Below, in pieces: positions 1-6,873 of a stretch of 7,096 nt of DNA. How positions within the stretch are numbered: the first letter of the stretch is position 1; every line of letters begins with the position of its first letter. This stretch comes from Planctomycetota bacterium. GTDB lineage: Bacteria > Planctomycetota > SZUA-567. The position numbers were made by a program, and so were the translations under genes. The stretch is taken from positions 1-7,096 of the forward strand of contig JAJBSZ010000281.1 of the NCBI GenBank assembly GCA_020861125.1. The letters run 5' to 3'. A model generated the notes under the pieces. That model was not told the DNA's origin. It saw only the letters and a program-made list of their open reading frames with translations, and searched no databases.

Positions 1-20
1 ACCCCAGAGTCCGCCCCGTA

Positions 21-28
21 TTTTTTTT
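21..28. other. T8 run at left edge, possible tail of an upstream terminator
   Basis: Eight consecutive T residues stand out in an otherwise GC-rich leader, 64 bases before the transporter start. They could be the U-tract of an intrinsic terminator whose gene lies left of the window. Only 20 bases precede them and no convincing stem can be drawn in those, so this is a possibility only. Otherwise bases 1-79 show no recognisable promoter. Confidence 0.2.
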
Positions 29-79
29 GCGCCGCCCAGCACGAAATGGCGCGGGCACCGACAGGCAACGATCGCGAGT

Positions 80-85
80 AAAGGA
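80..85 (+). promoter_or_regulatory. Ribosome binding site of the MATE gene
   Basis: AAAGGA lies 7 bases before the ATG at 93. It decides the start. The reading frame is open upstream to a TTG at 27, but that TTG has no comparable site, and the extra 22 residues are charged and unlike a MATE N-terminus. Confidence 0.7.
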
Positions 86-92
86 CGCGGAA

Positions 93-1403
93 ATGTACCG
101 GGAGAAACCAGGCAGGCTGTTTGTCACATATGCCATACCGCAGACGGTGGGGCTGCTGCTCAATTCCATTTACCTCATCGTCGACGGCATTTTCATCGGC
201 AACCGGCTGGGACGCGAAGCCATGGCGGCGGCGGCGGTGGCGGTACCGGTCATCGAAATCCTCATCGCCGTGGCGCTGGCCATTTCGGTGGGGGCCGGCG
301 TCATCATTTCGGGCAGCTTCGGTCGGCAGGACGATACCCGGGCCAATGCCGCTTTCACCCTGTCCCTGGCCATGGCGGTGACGGTGGCCCTCGCCATCGC
401 GGTGTTGGGGAACGTCTGGATCGACGCGCTGGCCGTCCGCCTCGGCGCGACGCCAGACATCCACACCGAGGCAGTCGTATACCTATGGTATATCGTCACC
501 GGATCGCCGTTTCTCATCGGCAGCTTCGCATTCAGCGCCTACGCCCGCGCCGACAACCGGCCGAAGCTGGCCATGACGGCGCTGGCTGTCGGGTCGGTGT
601 CCAATATCATCCTCGACTACGTCTTCCTCTATCCTCTCGACCTTGGCATTGGCGGCGCCGCCCTGGCCACCGCCATCGGGCCCCTGTTCAGCGTGGCGAT
701 CCTCCTACCGCACTTTCTCCGGCGGCAGGGCCGGCTGCGCCTAGGCTGGCCGCGCCTATCGGGGCGGCTGGCCGGCGCCATCGTCTACCTCGGCGCCCCG
801 GCCTTTATCATGGAATTCTCCATCGGCATCGTCACCCTGTTGTACAACCTCGCCATCACCAGCCACGGCTTCGGAGACATCGGGCTGGCGGCCTATCTCA
901 CCATCGGCTACATCGCACTCATCATCCTCACCGTCTACCTGGGGATTGGCCAGGGAGTGCAGCCGCTGATCAGTTATTTTCACGGCACCGGCGACGACCA
1001 GCGCAGCCGGGACCTTCTCCGGTACCTCTTTGCAGCGATGACGATCCTGGGGTTTGCGCTGTACGCCGCCGTGGTTCTCTTTGCCCGCCCTTTTATCGCC
1101 ATCTTTACCCCGGACGACGGAGAACTGGTCACCTTTACCGCGGACAAGGCGGTGGTGTATTTCTCCGGGTTCGCCCTGGCCGGCTGGAGCATTCTCATTA
1201 TCACCTTTTTCCAGTCCATCGGGCAGGCCGGCCGGGCGCTGGTTCTCTCCCTGTTGCGGAGCGTCGTCCTGCCCGCCCTGTTTCTGCTGTTGTTCCCCCG
1301 CATTTGGGGCCGGGAAGGGATCTGGCCGGCGCTGTCGGCGGCGGAAATTCTGACCGCCCTGCTGGCGGCCGGCCTCTACCGCTTCCGGCGCCGGCGGCGG
1401 TGA
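93..1403 (+). CDS. MATE-family multidrug/Na+ (or H+) antiporter, MepA-like
   Basis: A 436-residue inner-membrane protein, the usual length for multidrug and toxic compound extrusion transporters. These have 12 membrane helices in two pseudo-symmetric bundles and export organic cations or metabolites in exchange for Na+ or H+. Hydrophobic segments run almost the whole length. Family hallmarks are visible: IYLIVDGIFIGNRLG (26-40) in helix 1, NIILDYVF (171-178) followed by GIGGAALATAIG (185-196) in helices 5-6, GIGQGVQPLISY (284-295) in the second half, and FFQSIGQAGRA (372-382). The GIGQGxQPLISY pattern resembles the MepA branch rather than NorM or DinF. The chain ends in a run of arginines (RFRRRRR), consistent with a cytoplasmic tail. 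The ATG at 93 is preferred to the upstream TTG at 27 because of the AAAGGA site. No regulator gene (such as a MarR or TetR type) lies beside it in the window, and the substrate cannot be predicted from sequence alone. The family call is firm; the subfamily is likely. Confidence 0.93.
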   Translation: MYREKPGRLFVTYAIPQTVGLLLNSIYLIVDGIFIGNRLGREAMAAAAVAVPVIEILIAVALAISVGAGVIISGSFGRQDDTRANAAFTLSLAMAVTVALAIAVLGNVWIDALAVRLGATPDIHTEAVVYLWYIVTGSPFLIGSFAFSAYARADNRPKLAMTALAVGSVSNIILDYVFLYPLDLGIGGAALATAIGPLFSVAILLPHFLRRQGRLRLGWPRLSGRLAGAIVYLGAPAFIMEFSIGIVTLLYNLAITSHGFGDIGLAAYLTIGYIALIILTVYLGIGQGVQPLISYFHGTGDDQRSRDLLRYLFAAMTILGFALYAAVVLFARPFIAIFTPDDGELVTFTADKAVVYFSGFALAGWSILIITFFQSIGQAGRALVLSLLRSVVLPALFLLLFPRIWGREGIWPALSAAEILTALLAAGLYRFRRRRR

Positions 1404-1441
1404 CCGGGCGTCCGGGCGGGCTGCCATGGCGGCTGTCCCGA

Positions 1442-1485
1442 CCCGGCCGGAGTGGGGGCATTTTTATGGCGGGAAACCGGCCGGG
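1442..1485. repeat. Perfect 9-bp inverted repeat in the MATE-dnaE gap
   Basis: CCCGGCCGG at 1442-1450 is matched by its exact reverse complement CCGGCCGGG at 1477-1485, with 26 bases between. The right arm ends just before the TATACT box of dnaE, so it could be an operator or a transcript hairpin. Each arm is itself rich in CCGG, and in DNA this GC-rich such matches arise easily by chance. It is not a clear terminator: the only nearby T-run (1461-1465) lies inside the loop. Confidence 0.3.
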
Positions 1486-1490
1486 CCGAT

Positions 1491-1496
1491 TATACT
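1491..1496 (+). promoter_or_regulatory. Candidate -10 box of the dnaE promoter
   Basis: TATACT, within GATTATACT, matches the sigma-70 -10 consensus at five of six positions. It sits about 35 bases before the dnaE ATG, which would give a leader of roughly 25-30 bases. It stands out in a GC-rich gap. No good -35 hexamer is found at the 16-18 base distance, where the sequence is around TGGCGGG, so the promoter is weak or activator-dependent if real. Confidence 0.35.
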
Positions 1497-1517
1497 GCGG
1501 GTTTTTACCGCCAAACC

Positions 1518-1522
1518 GAGGA
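1518..1522 (+). promoter_or_regulatory. Ribosome binding site of dnaE
   Basis: GAGGA lies 9 bases before the ATG at 1532. It fixes the dnaE start. The same frame happens to stay open back to 485 through the transporter gene, but DnaE similarity begins exactly at MTVPFAHLHIHSHYS. Confidence 0.75.
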
Positions 1523-1531
1523 ACCGGGAAT

Positions 1532-4500
1532 ATGACCGTACCGTTTGCGCACCTGCACATCCATTCGCACTATTCCACCCTGGACGGCATCGTTCTGGTG
1601 GATAAGCTCCTGAAACGGGCCAAGGAGATGGGCCAGTCCGCCATGGCGCTGACCGATCACGGGGTCATGTATGGCGCCGTGGATTTCTACACCACCGCCA
1701 AAAAACTGGATATGAAACCGCTGGTGGGATTCGAAGCCTATGTCGCTCCCGGCGACCGGCGGGAAAAATCCACCTCGGACCAGTTTGCGTACAACCACCT
1801 TACCCTCATTGCCCGGAACTTCGAAGGCTACCAGAACCTGTCCCGGCTGTGCAGCGAAGGGTTTCTTACCGGTCTGTACCGCTATCCCCGCATCGACAAG
1901 ACCATCATGCAGGAATGGTCGGCCGGCATCTGCTGCCTCTCCGGCTGCCTGCGCGGGGAAATCCCGCAACTGCTCCTGGCCGGCAAGATGGACGAGGCGG
2001 AGAAGGCGGCCCGGTGGTATCAGGACGTGTACGGCAAGGGCAACTTCTTCCTGGAAATCATGGACAACGGCCTGCCGGAACAGAAGCGGATACTCCAGCC
2101 CATGCGGGAACTGTCGGTAAAGACCGGCATCCCGCTGGTCGCCACCGCCGATTCCCACTACCTGTATCCGGAGCACAAGGATATCCAGGACATCATGATC
2201 TGCATCAACACCGGCCGGCTGCTGGCGGACGAAAACCGCATGCATGCCGAGGTCGGCTGCCACCTCAAGTCGGCGGCGGAGATGCTGGCGGCGCTGCCCG
2301 GCTACGAGGACGCCATCGAAAACACCATGCGCGTCGTCGAACTCTGCGATCTGGAATTGCCGCTCTCGGGCTTCCACCTGCCCACCCTGGAAATTCCCGA
2401 CGGCATGACCTCGGTGGAATACTTGTCGAAAATCTGCATCGAGGGCCTGAAGAAAAAATACGCCGACCCCCTGCCCGACGAGGTGGTGGCGCGTTTTGAA
2501 AAGGAACGGGATGTCATCGTCAAGATGGGATTCCCCGACTACTTCCTCATCGTGTGGGACGTGGTGAATTTCGCCCGCGAGCACGGCATCCCGGTGGGAC
2601 CGGGCCGCGGTTCGGCCGCCGGCTCCATCATCTCCTACGGGCTGGGCATCACCAACCTCGACCCCCTCCGATACGGGCTGTTTTTCGAACGCTTCCTCAA
2701 TGAAGGCCGAAACGAAATGCCCGATATCGATCTGGACTTCGACAAGGAGCGCAGGCAGGAGGTGGTGGCCCATATCATCAACCGCCACGGCGCCGACCAC
2801 TGCGCCAAGATCATCACCTTCGGCTGCCTGTCCCTGAAGTCGGGTATCCGCGACGTGGGTCGGGTCATGAACATCCCCCTGCAGCGCACCGACAAGCTGG
2901 CCAAGATGATCCCCGATCTCTTCAAGCCGGAAAAAGGGGTGACGCCGCTCCAGTCGGCCCTGGCCAGCATTCCCGAGCTCAAGGCCGAATACGACAGCGA
3001 CCCGGAAACCAAGATGTGGCTGGATTCCGTCGGCGAGCTGGACGGCGTCATGCGCAACACCGGCGTCCACGCCGCCGGCGTCCTCGTGGCCGACCGCAAC
3101 ATCACCGACTACGGACCCTTGGCGGCGCGGGACGGGGAGGTGACCACCCAGTACGAGATGAAGGCGCTGGAGAAATTCGGCCTGTGCAAGATCGACGTGC
3201 TCGGGCTGGAGACCCTGTCCCTCATAAAAAATGCCGTGGATATCGTGAAGAAAACCCGGGGCATCGACATCGATGTCGACCATCTGCCCCTGGACGACCG
3301 GTCGACCTACGAGATGCTGTCCCGGGGCGACGCCAAGGGAGTATTCCAGTTTGAATCGGAAGGTTTCCGCCAGCTCCTGTCCCGGATGAAGCCGGATGTG
3401 TTCGAGGACCTTATCGCGGCGGTGGCCATCTACCGCCCGGGACCGTTGCAGTTCCTGGACGGCTTTATCAACCGCAAGCACAAGCGGGAACCGATCACCT
3501 ACCTCCATCCGAAAATGGGACCGATCCTCCAGGAAACCTACGGCCTGATCCTCTACCAGGAGCAGGTCCAGGCGCTGGCTCAGGACCTGGCCCATTTCTC
3601 CCTGTCCGAGGGCGACCTGATGCGCCGGGCCATGGGCAAGAAGGACGCCAAGATCATGGCCGCCTACCGCGAGAAGTTCATCGAGCAGGCGGGGGCGGAG
3701 CTCGGCCGCGACATCGCGGAAAAAGTCTACGACCAGATCGAGGTCTTCGCCGGCTACGGTTTCAACAAGTCCCATTCCGCCTGCTATGCCCTGATCGCCT
3801 ATCAGACCGCCTACCTCAAGTGCCATTTCCCCAAGGAGTACATGGCCGCCATCCTTACCATCAGCCGGGGCGACTCCGACGACATCGTCACCTACTCCGC
3901 CGACGCCAGGGCGATGGGCATCGCCGTGCTGCCGGTGGACATCAACCATTCCGACGCCTTTTTCGCGGTTGAGGGGGAGAGCATCCGTTACGGCCTTGCC
4001 GCCATCAAGGGAATGGGCGACAACGCCGCCCGCGCCATCGAGGAGGAGCGGCGCCGGGGCGGGCCGTTTACGGACATTTTTGACTTCACCGCTCGGGTCG
4101 ACCTCAAGACCGTCAACAAGGGTGCCATGGAGGCACTGATCAAGGCGGGGGCGATGGACTGCTTCGGACTGCATCGGGCGCGGCTGGTGGCCGGTCTCGA
4201 GGCGGCGGTCAACGCCGGCGCCACCGAACAGAAATCCCGCGCCAGCGGCCAACTCGGCCTGTTCGCCGGTCTCGAGGCGGAGACTCCGCCGCCGGCTCTT
4301 CCCAACGTTCCGGAGTGGCCGGAACGGCAGAAGCTTCAGTTTGAAAAGGCGGTGCTCGGGTTCTACTCCAGTTCGCATCCCTTGGCCGAACACGCCGGCC
4401 GGCTGGAGGCCTTCGCCACCGCCGCCATCGCCGAGCTGCCCGAATGCGCCGACGAGGCGACGGTGGTGGTGGGCGGGCTGATCACCCGGGTGACGCCCAA

Positions 4501-4990
4501 GAACGACAAGAACGGCCGTCGCTTCGCCCATATCGAGATTGAGGACATGGGCGGCAAGGCCCGGGGCGTGGTGTTTGCCCGCACCTACGAGGAGGTCAAG
4601 GACCTCCTGGTGGTGGACACGGTGGTGTTCATCGAGGCGCGCCTCGACAAGTCCCGGGAGGAGCCGTCCCTGGTGGTGAACGCGGTGATCCCCCTGGAGC
4701 AGGCCGAGGAACGGCTGGCGGTCCGGGCCGTCCTCAACCTGCAGCTCACCGAGCTCCAGGACAGCCTGCTGGAAAGCCTGCGCCAGATCGTCGGTCGGTA
4801 TCACGGCAGCACCCGGCTGTTTTTCCGTCTCGATTCCCCCGCCGGTCGGGTGGATGTCCGGGCCGGCGAGCGGTTCAGCCTCCGCCCCTGCCGGGAATTG
4901 GTGGAAGCGGTAAACGGGCTCCTCGGCGACGGGGCGATGACCCTGGGTGGTCGGCGGGAACGGGAGGACGGGCGTCGGATGCCACGGTGA
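1532..4990 (+). CDS. dnaE: DNA polymerase III subunit alpha (replicative polymerase, DnaE1 type)
   Basis: The catalytic subunit of the chromosomal replicase, 1152 residues (E. coli DnaE has 1160). Domains in order: an N-terminal PHP domain (about 1-275); a polymerase core of palm, thumb and fingers (about 280-810); tandem helix-hairpin-helix DNA binding (about 820-890, from AAIKGMGDNAARAIEEE); an OB fold (about 977-1060); and a C-terminal domain. The palm carries GPGRGSAAGS (356-365) and the catalytic aspartates D398 and D400 in PDIDLDFD, with the third at D555 in KIDVLGLETL, the same number as in E. coli. Other core motifs are GVHAAGVLVAD (from 511), YRPGPL (from 634) and GYGFNKSHSACYALIAYQ (from 741). 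QLGLF (907-911) matches the internal beta-clamp-binding motif at the expected place. The PHP metal ligands look complete: H9, H11, D18, H43, E68, H89, C139, D207 and H209, whereas E. coli has lost several. This suggests an active 3'-5' proofreading site within the polymerase (inference). The length and domain order exclude PolC. The ATG is set by GAGGA. The gene probably has its own promoter at 1491-1496. Confidence 0.97.
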   Translation: MTVPFAHLHIHSHYSTLDGIVLVDKLLKRAKEMGQSAMALTDHGVMYGAVDFYTTAKKLDMKPLVGFEAYVAPGDRREKSTSDQFAYNHLTLIARNFEGYQNLSRLCSEGFLTGLYRYPRIDKTIMQEWSAGICCLSGCLRGEIPQLLLAGKMDEAEKAARWYQDVYGKGNFFLEIMDNGLPEQKRILQPMRELSVKTGIPLVATADSHYLYPEHKDIQDIMICINTGRLLADENRMHAEVGCHLKSAAEMLAALPGYEDAIENTMRVVELCDLELPLSGFHLPTLEIPDGMTSVEYLSKICIEGLKKKYADPLPDEVVARFEKERDVIVKMGFPDYFLIVWDVVNFAREHGIPVGPGRGSAAGSIISYGLGITNLDPLRYGLFFERFLNEGRNEMPDIDLDFDKERRQEVVAHIINRHGADHCAKIITFGCLSLKSGIRDVGRVMNIPLQRTDKLAKMIPDLFKPEKGVTPLQSALASIPELKAEYDSDPETKMWLDSVGELDGVMRNTGVHAAGVLVADRNITDYGPLAARDGEVTTQYEMKALEKFGLCKIDVLGLETLSLIKNAVDIVKKTRGIDIDVDHLPLDDRSTYEMLSRGDAKGVFQFESEGFRQLLSRMKPDVFEDLIAAVAIYRPGPLQFLDGFINRKHKREPITYLHPKMGPILQETYGLILYQEQVQALAQDLAHFSLSEGDLMRRAMGKKDAKIMAAYREKFIEQAGAELGRDIAEKVYDQIEVFAGYGFNKSHSACYALIAYQTAYLKCHFPKEYMAAILTISRGDSDDIVTYSADARAMGIAVLPVDINHSDAFFAVEGESIRYGLAAIKGMGDNAARAIEEERRRGGPFTDIFDFTARVDLKTVNKGAMEALIKAGAMDCFGLHRARLVAGLEAAVNAGATEQKSRASGQLGLFAGLEAETPPPALPNVPEWPERQKLQFEKAVLGFYSSSHPLAEHAGRLEAFATAAIAELPECADEATVVVGGLITRVTPKNDKNGRRFAHIEIEDMGGKARGVVFARTYEEVKDLLVVDTVVFIEARLDKSREEPSLVVNAVIPLEQAEERLAVRAVLNLQLTELQDSLLESLRQIVGRYHGSTRLFFRLDSPAGRVDVRAGERFSLRPCRELVEAVNGLLGDGAMTLGGRREREDGRRMPR

Positions 4991-5001
4991 CGGACGCCGG
5001 G

Positions 5002-5011
5002 GAAATATTTC
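5002..5011. repeat. Perfect 10-bp palindrome GAAATATTTC after dnaE
   Basis: GAAATATTTC is fully self-complementary. It lies 12 bases past the dnaE stop, at the start of an AT-rich patch (about 5002-5062) in a GC-rich region. It could be a protein-binding site for the chemoreceptor promoter just downstream. It is too weak a stem and has no T-tract placed to act as a terminator. Confidence 0.3.
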
Positions 5012-5033
5012 TTTCCCTCCCGTTCGCTAATCC

Positions 5034-5062
5034 TATAAAGTATCAGAGTGGGAAGGTGAAAT
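5034..5062 (+). promoter_or_regulatory. Candidate chemoreceptor promoter (sigma-28-like or sigma-70-like)
   Basis: TAAAGTAT at 5036-5043 matches the sigma-28 (FliA) -35 consensus TAAAGTTT at seven of eight bases. After an 11-base spacer, GGTGAAAT (5055-5062) matches the -10 consensus GCCGATAA at only four of eight. The alternative reading is a sigma-70 -10 box TATAAA at 5034-5039 with poor -35 candidates (TTTCCC at 5012-5017). Either would leave a leader of about 85-115 bases before the ATG at 5155. The patch is conspicuously AT-rich. Confidence 0.35.
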
Positions 5063-5141
5063 ACCGAATCTGGAACGAGAGACGCGGATCATCGCCCGTT
5101 CGGCCTGACCGGCAGTGGCGGTCATCACCCGATGGCGGCGC

Positions 5142-5146
5142 GGGGA
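5142..5146 (+). promoter_or_regulatory. Ribosome binding site of the chemoreceptor gene
   Basis: GGGGA lies 8 bases before the ATG at 5155. It supports that start over the GTG at 4987, which overlaps the dnaE stop as GTGA but would add 56 polar, low-similarity residues in front of the first membrane helix. Confidence 0.55.
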
Positions 5147-5154
5147 TAGAATCT

Positions 5155-6759
5155 ATGAGCATTAAAACATTCGTCAGTTGGGTAACCGTCATCGCCATCA
5201 TCCTCATCGCCCTGTTCGCGGCCAGCACTTCGTACCTCTACCGCGCGGTCAAAAAAAGCCACGAGGTTAAAGAGACGCAGTTGTCCAGCCTGGCCCTGTC
5301 CCGCGAAACCAGCGACAACTCCTTTGTTCTGACCGCCAGTGTCCGCAGTTACGTCGCCAGCGGCAATCCCCTCTTCAAAAACCGATATTTCGACATCCTG
5401 GCCGTGCGCGCCGGAGACATCCCCCGCCCCGCCACTGCATCCATCGCCCCGGGCCGGCGGGTGCGGCTGGACGACCTGTATGTGGAAGCCGGCTTCACGG
5501 ACCAGGAGATCGCCTGCCTTTCCATGGCCAACGCCCTGTCGGAAAAACTCGCCAAACTTGAGATCGAGGCCATCGAGATGGTGGACCATGCGCCGCCCGC
5601 CGAGGCCATTGCCGTGCGCCATCGGGCGTCCCAGATGCTCCACGGCGAAGAGTATCTCGCCTTCGCCAACGAAATCCAGGAACCGATCGGCGAATTCGAA
5701 CGTCTGCTCCACGAGCGCCTGGCGCGGATCAACGAACGGGCGGATCGAGACAGTGAATGGAGCGAGGGCATTCTCTTCACGCTGCTCGGCCTGGCCGTGG
5801 TGGTGGTGGTCTACAGCCTGATGTGGCTGCGGCGGCGGGTCCTGGGGTCCCTGACCCTCATTGCCCACCGCCTGGACGAAAGTTCCAACCGCGTCGATTA
5901 TGCCGCCCAGCAGCTAAGCCATTCCGCCCAGCGGCTGGCCGAGGGCACCACCGATCAGGCGGCGTCTCTCGAGGAAACCTCCTCCGCCCTGGAACAGATG
6001 GCATCCATGACCCGCCAGAATGCGGACAGTGCCGCCCGCACCCGGGAAACGATGCACCACGCCGAAGCCCTGATCACCGGCGGCGCCGACCATATGAACG
6101 CCATGACCGCCGCCATGGCCGAGATCGACGTCTCGTCCGAGAAAATCGACCACATCATCAAAACCATCGAAGACATCGCCTTCCAGACCAACCTCCTCGC
6201 CCTCAACGCCGCCGTCGAGGCCGCCCGGGCCGGCGAGGCGGGCAAAGGCTTCGCGGTGGTGGCGGACGAGGTCCGGAGCCTGGCCCAGCGATCGGCCCAG
6301 GCCGCCCGCGACACCACCGTTTTGATCGAAGACACGATCCGCAACGTCCGGGAGGGCGTCAGCATCTCCGAACGGTTGCGGACGAGCTTCTCCGACATCC
6401 AGAAGGCCACCGCCGCCGTCACCAACTACGTCGAGGAGATCGCCGGCGCCACCAACGAACAGGCGCACGGCGTGGATCAGGTGAATACGGCGGTGGTGCA
6501 GATCGACAAAACCACTCAGAACAATGCCGCCACGGCCGAACATGCCGCCGACTCCTCGGTGGACCTGTCCAATCAGGCGGGCAAACTCAACCGTATCGTC
6601 AACGAGCTTCTGGCTATGGTTGGCGGGATGCAACGCCAGGAAAGCCTCGTCACCGGCGGAGGCGGCCCGCCTCCCGGTCCCCGGCTGCCGCGCCCGTCGC
6701 CAGCCGACACCGCCGGGGTCAAGCTTTTACCGCCGGCGCGGGGATTTGACGGGTTTTAG
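5155..6759 (+). CDS. Methyl-accepting chemotaxis protein, transmembrane, without a full HAMP domain
   Basis: A 534-residue inner-membrane chemoreceptor. Its cytoplasmic hairpin would control the CheA kinase through CheW. An N-terminal membrane helix (about 6-28) is followed by a mostly helical extracytoplasmic region (about 30-203), then a second membrane helix (about 205-224, FTLLGLAVVVVVYSLMW) and a basic stop (RRR). The signalling tip IAFQTNLLALNAAVEAARAGE (341-361) continues into GKGFAVVADEVRSLAQRS (363-380). Methylation helices are visible at QAASLEETSSALEQM (268-282) and around NEQAHGVDQVNTAV (434-447). Spacing from the first methylation motif to the tip, and from the tip to the second, equals what I recall of E. 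coli Tsr, so it probably belongs to the 36-heptad class. Only about 44 residues separate membrane helix 2 from the first methylation motif, too few for a complete HAMP domain. The tail (about 500-534) is rich in Gly and Pro and ends in GFDGF. The ligand is unknown. The gene stands alone between dnaE and valS, with no che genes in view, and a terminator follows it. Confidence 0.95.
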   Translation: MSIKTFVSWVTVIAIILIALFAASTSYLYRAVKKSHEVKETQLSSLALSRETSDNSFVLTASVRSYVASGNPLFKNRYFDILAVRAGDIPRPATASIAPGRRVRLDDLYVEAGFTDQEIACLSMANALSEKLAKLEIEAIEMVDHAPPAEAIAVRHRASQMLHGEEYLAFANEIQEPIGEFERLLHERLARINERADRDSEWSEGILFTLLGLAVVVVVYSLMWLRRRVLGSLTLIAHRLDESSNRVDYAAQQLSHSAQRLAEGTTDQAASLEETSSALEQMASMTRQNADSAARTRETMHHAEALITGGADHMNAMTAAMAEIDVSSEKIDHIIKTIEDIAFQTNLLALNAAVEAARAGEAGKGFAVVADEVRSLAQRSAQAARDTTVLIEDTIRNVREGVSISERLRTSFSDIQKATAAVTNYVEEIAGATNEQAHGVDQVNTAVVQIDKTTQNNAATAEHAADSSVDLSNQAGKLNRIVNELLAMVGGMQRQESLVTGGGGPPPGPRLPRPSPADTAGVKLLPPARGFDGF

Positions 6760-6786
6760 CCCGGCGACCCGGAAGGCGGGGGCTTG

Positions 6787-6857
6787 AAAAAAAAACACCG
6801 GCGTGGACAATGTCCGGGCAAGGCCGTCTCCAGATCGGATGGCGGCCGGTTTTTTTT
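6787..6857. terminator. Intrinsic terminator of the chemoreceptor gene, probably bidirectional
   Basis: A hairpin GGCCGTC (6822-6828) pairs with GGCGGCC (6841-6847), seven pairs including one G-U, and is followed by GG and T8 (6850-6857). This is a textbook rho-independent terminator 60-100 bases after the chemoreceptor stop. In addition, an A9 run (6787-6795) and ACCGG (6797-6801) can pair with CCGGT plus the T-run (6846-6857), 11 of 12 positions over the outer stem. The A-run would serve as the U-tract for transcripts running leftward. Confidence 0.75.
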
Positions 6858-6873
6858 CCGGGGGTCGCCCGGA
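6857..6873 (+). other. Short perfect hairpin in the valS leader
   Basis: TCCGGG (6857-6862) and CCCGGA (6868-6873) form a perfect six-pair stem around a five-base loop. It starts at the last T of the upstream terminator and ends 30 bases before the valS start. No T-tract follows, so it is not itself a terminator. It does not resemble a T-box, which would be much longer. It may be incidental. Confidence 0.3.

Noticed and set aside
27..92. TTG start for the transporter 22 codons upstream
   Set aside because: The upstream residues are charged and non-conserved looking, while the ATG at 93 has AAAGGA at 7 bases.
1497..1511. GCGG/CCGC hairpin around TTTTT before dnaE
   Set aside because: A four-pair stem with the T-run in the loop cannot act as a terminator and is expected by chance in this composition.
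485..1531. N-terminal extension of dnaE by 349 residues, overlapping the transporter
   Set aside because: The frame is open only because of high GC content. Its translation is Arg/Pro/His-rich with no family resemblance, DnaE similarity begins at 1532, and a ribosome binding site sits just before that ATG.
1505..4804. Open minus-strand frame of 1099 codons opposite dnaE
   Set aside because: It is a mirror frame of a high-GC coding gene. The translation is low-complexity (rich in G, H, D, V, Q) with no recognisable domain, and dnaE on the other strand is unambiguous.
4971..4998. GGCGTC/GACGCC inverted repeat across the dnaE stop as a terminator
   Set aside because: The stem is only six pairs with a 16-base loop and no T-tract directly follows.
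4987..5154. GTG start for the chemoreceptor overlapping the dnaE stop (GTGA), suggesting translational coupling
   Set aside because: It would add 56 polar residues before the first membrane helix and run through the AT-rich promoter-like patch. The ATG at 5155 with GGGGA gives a standard receptor N-terminus.
5757..6749. Second long + strand frame inside the chemoreceptor gene (330 codons)
   Set aside because: It is a frame shadow: the translation is dominated by R, G, P and H and has no domain, while the receptor frame carries every expected motif.
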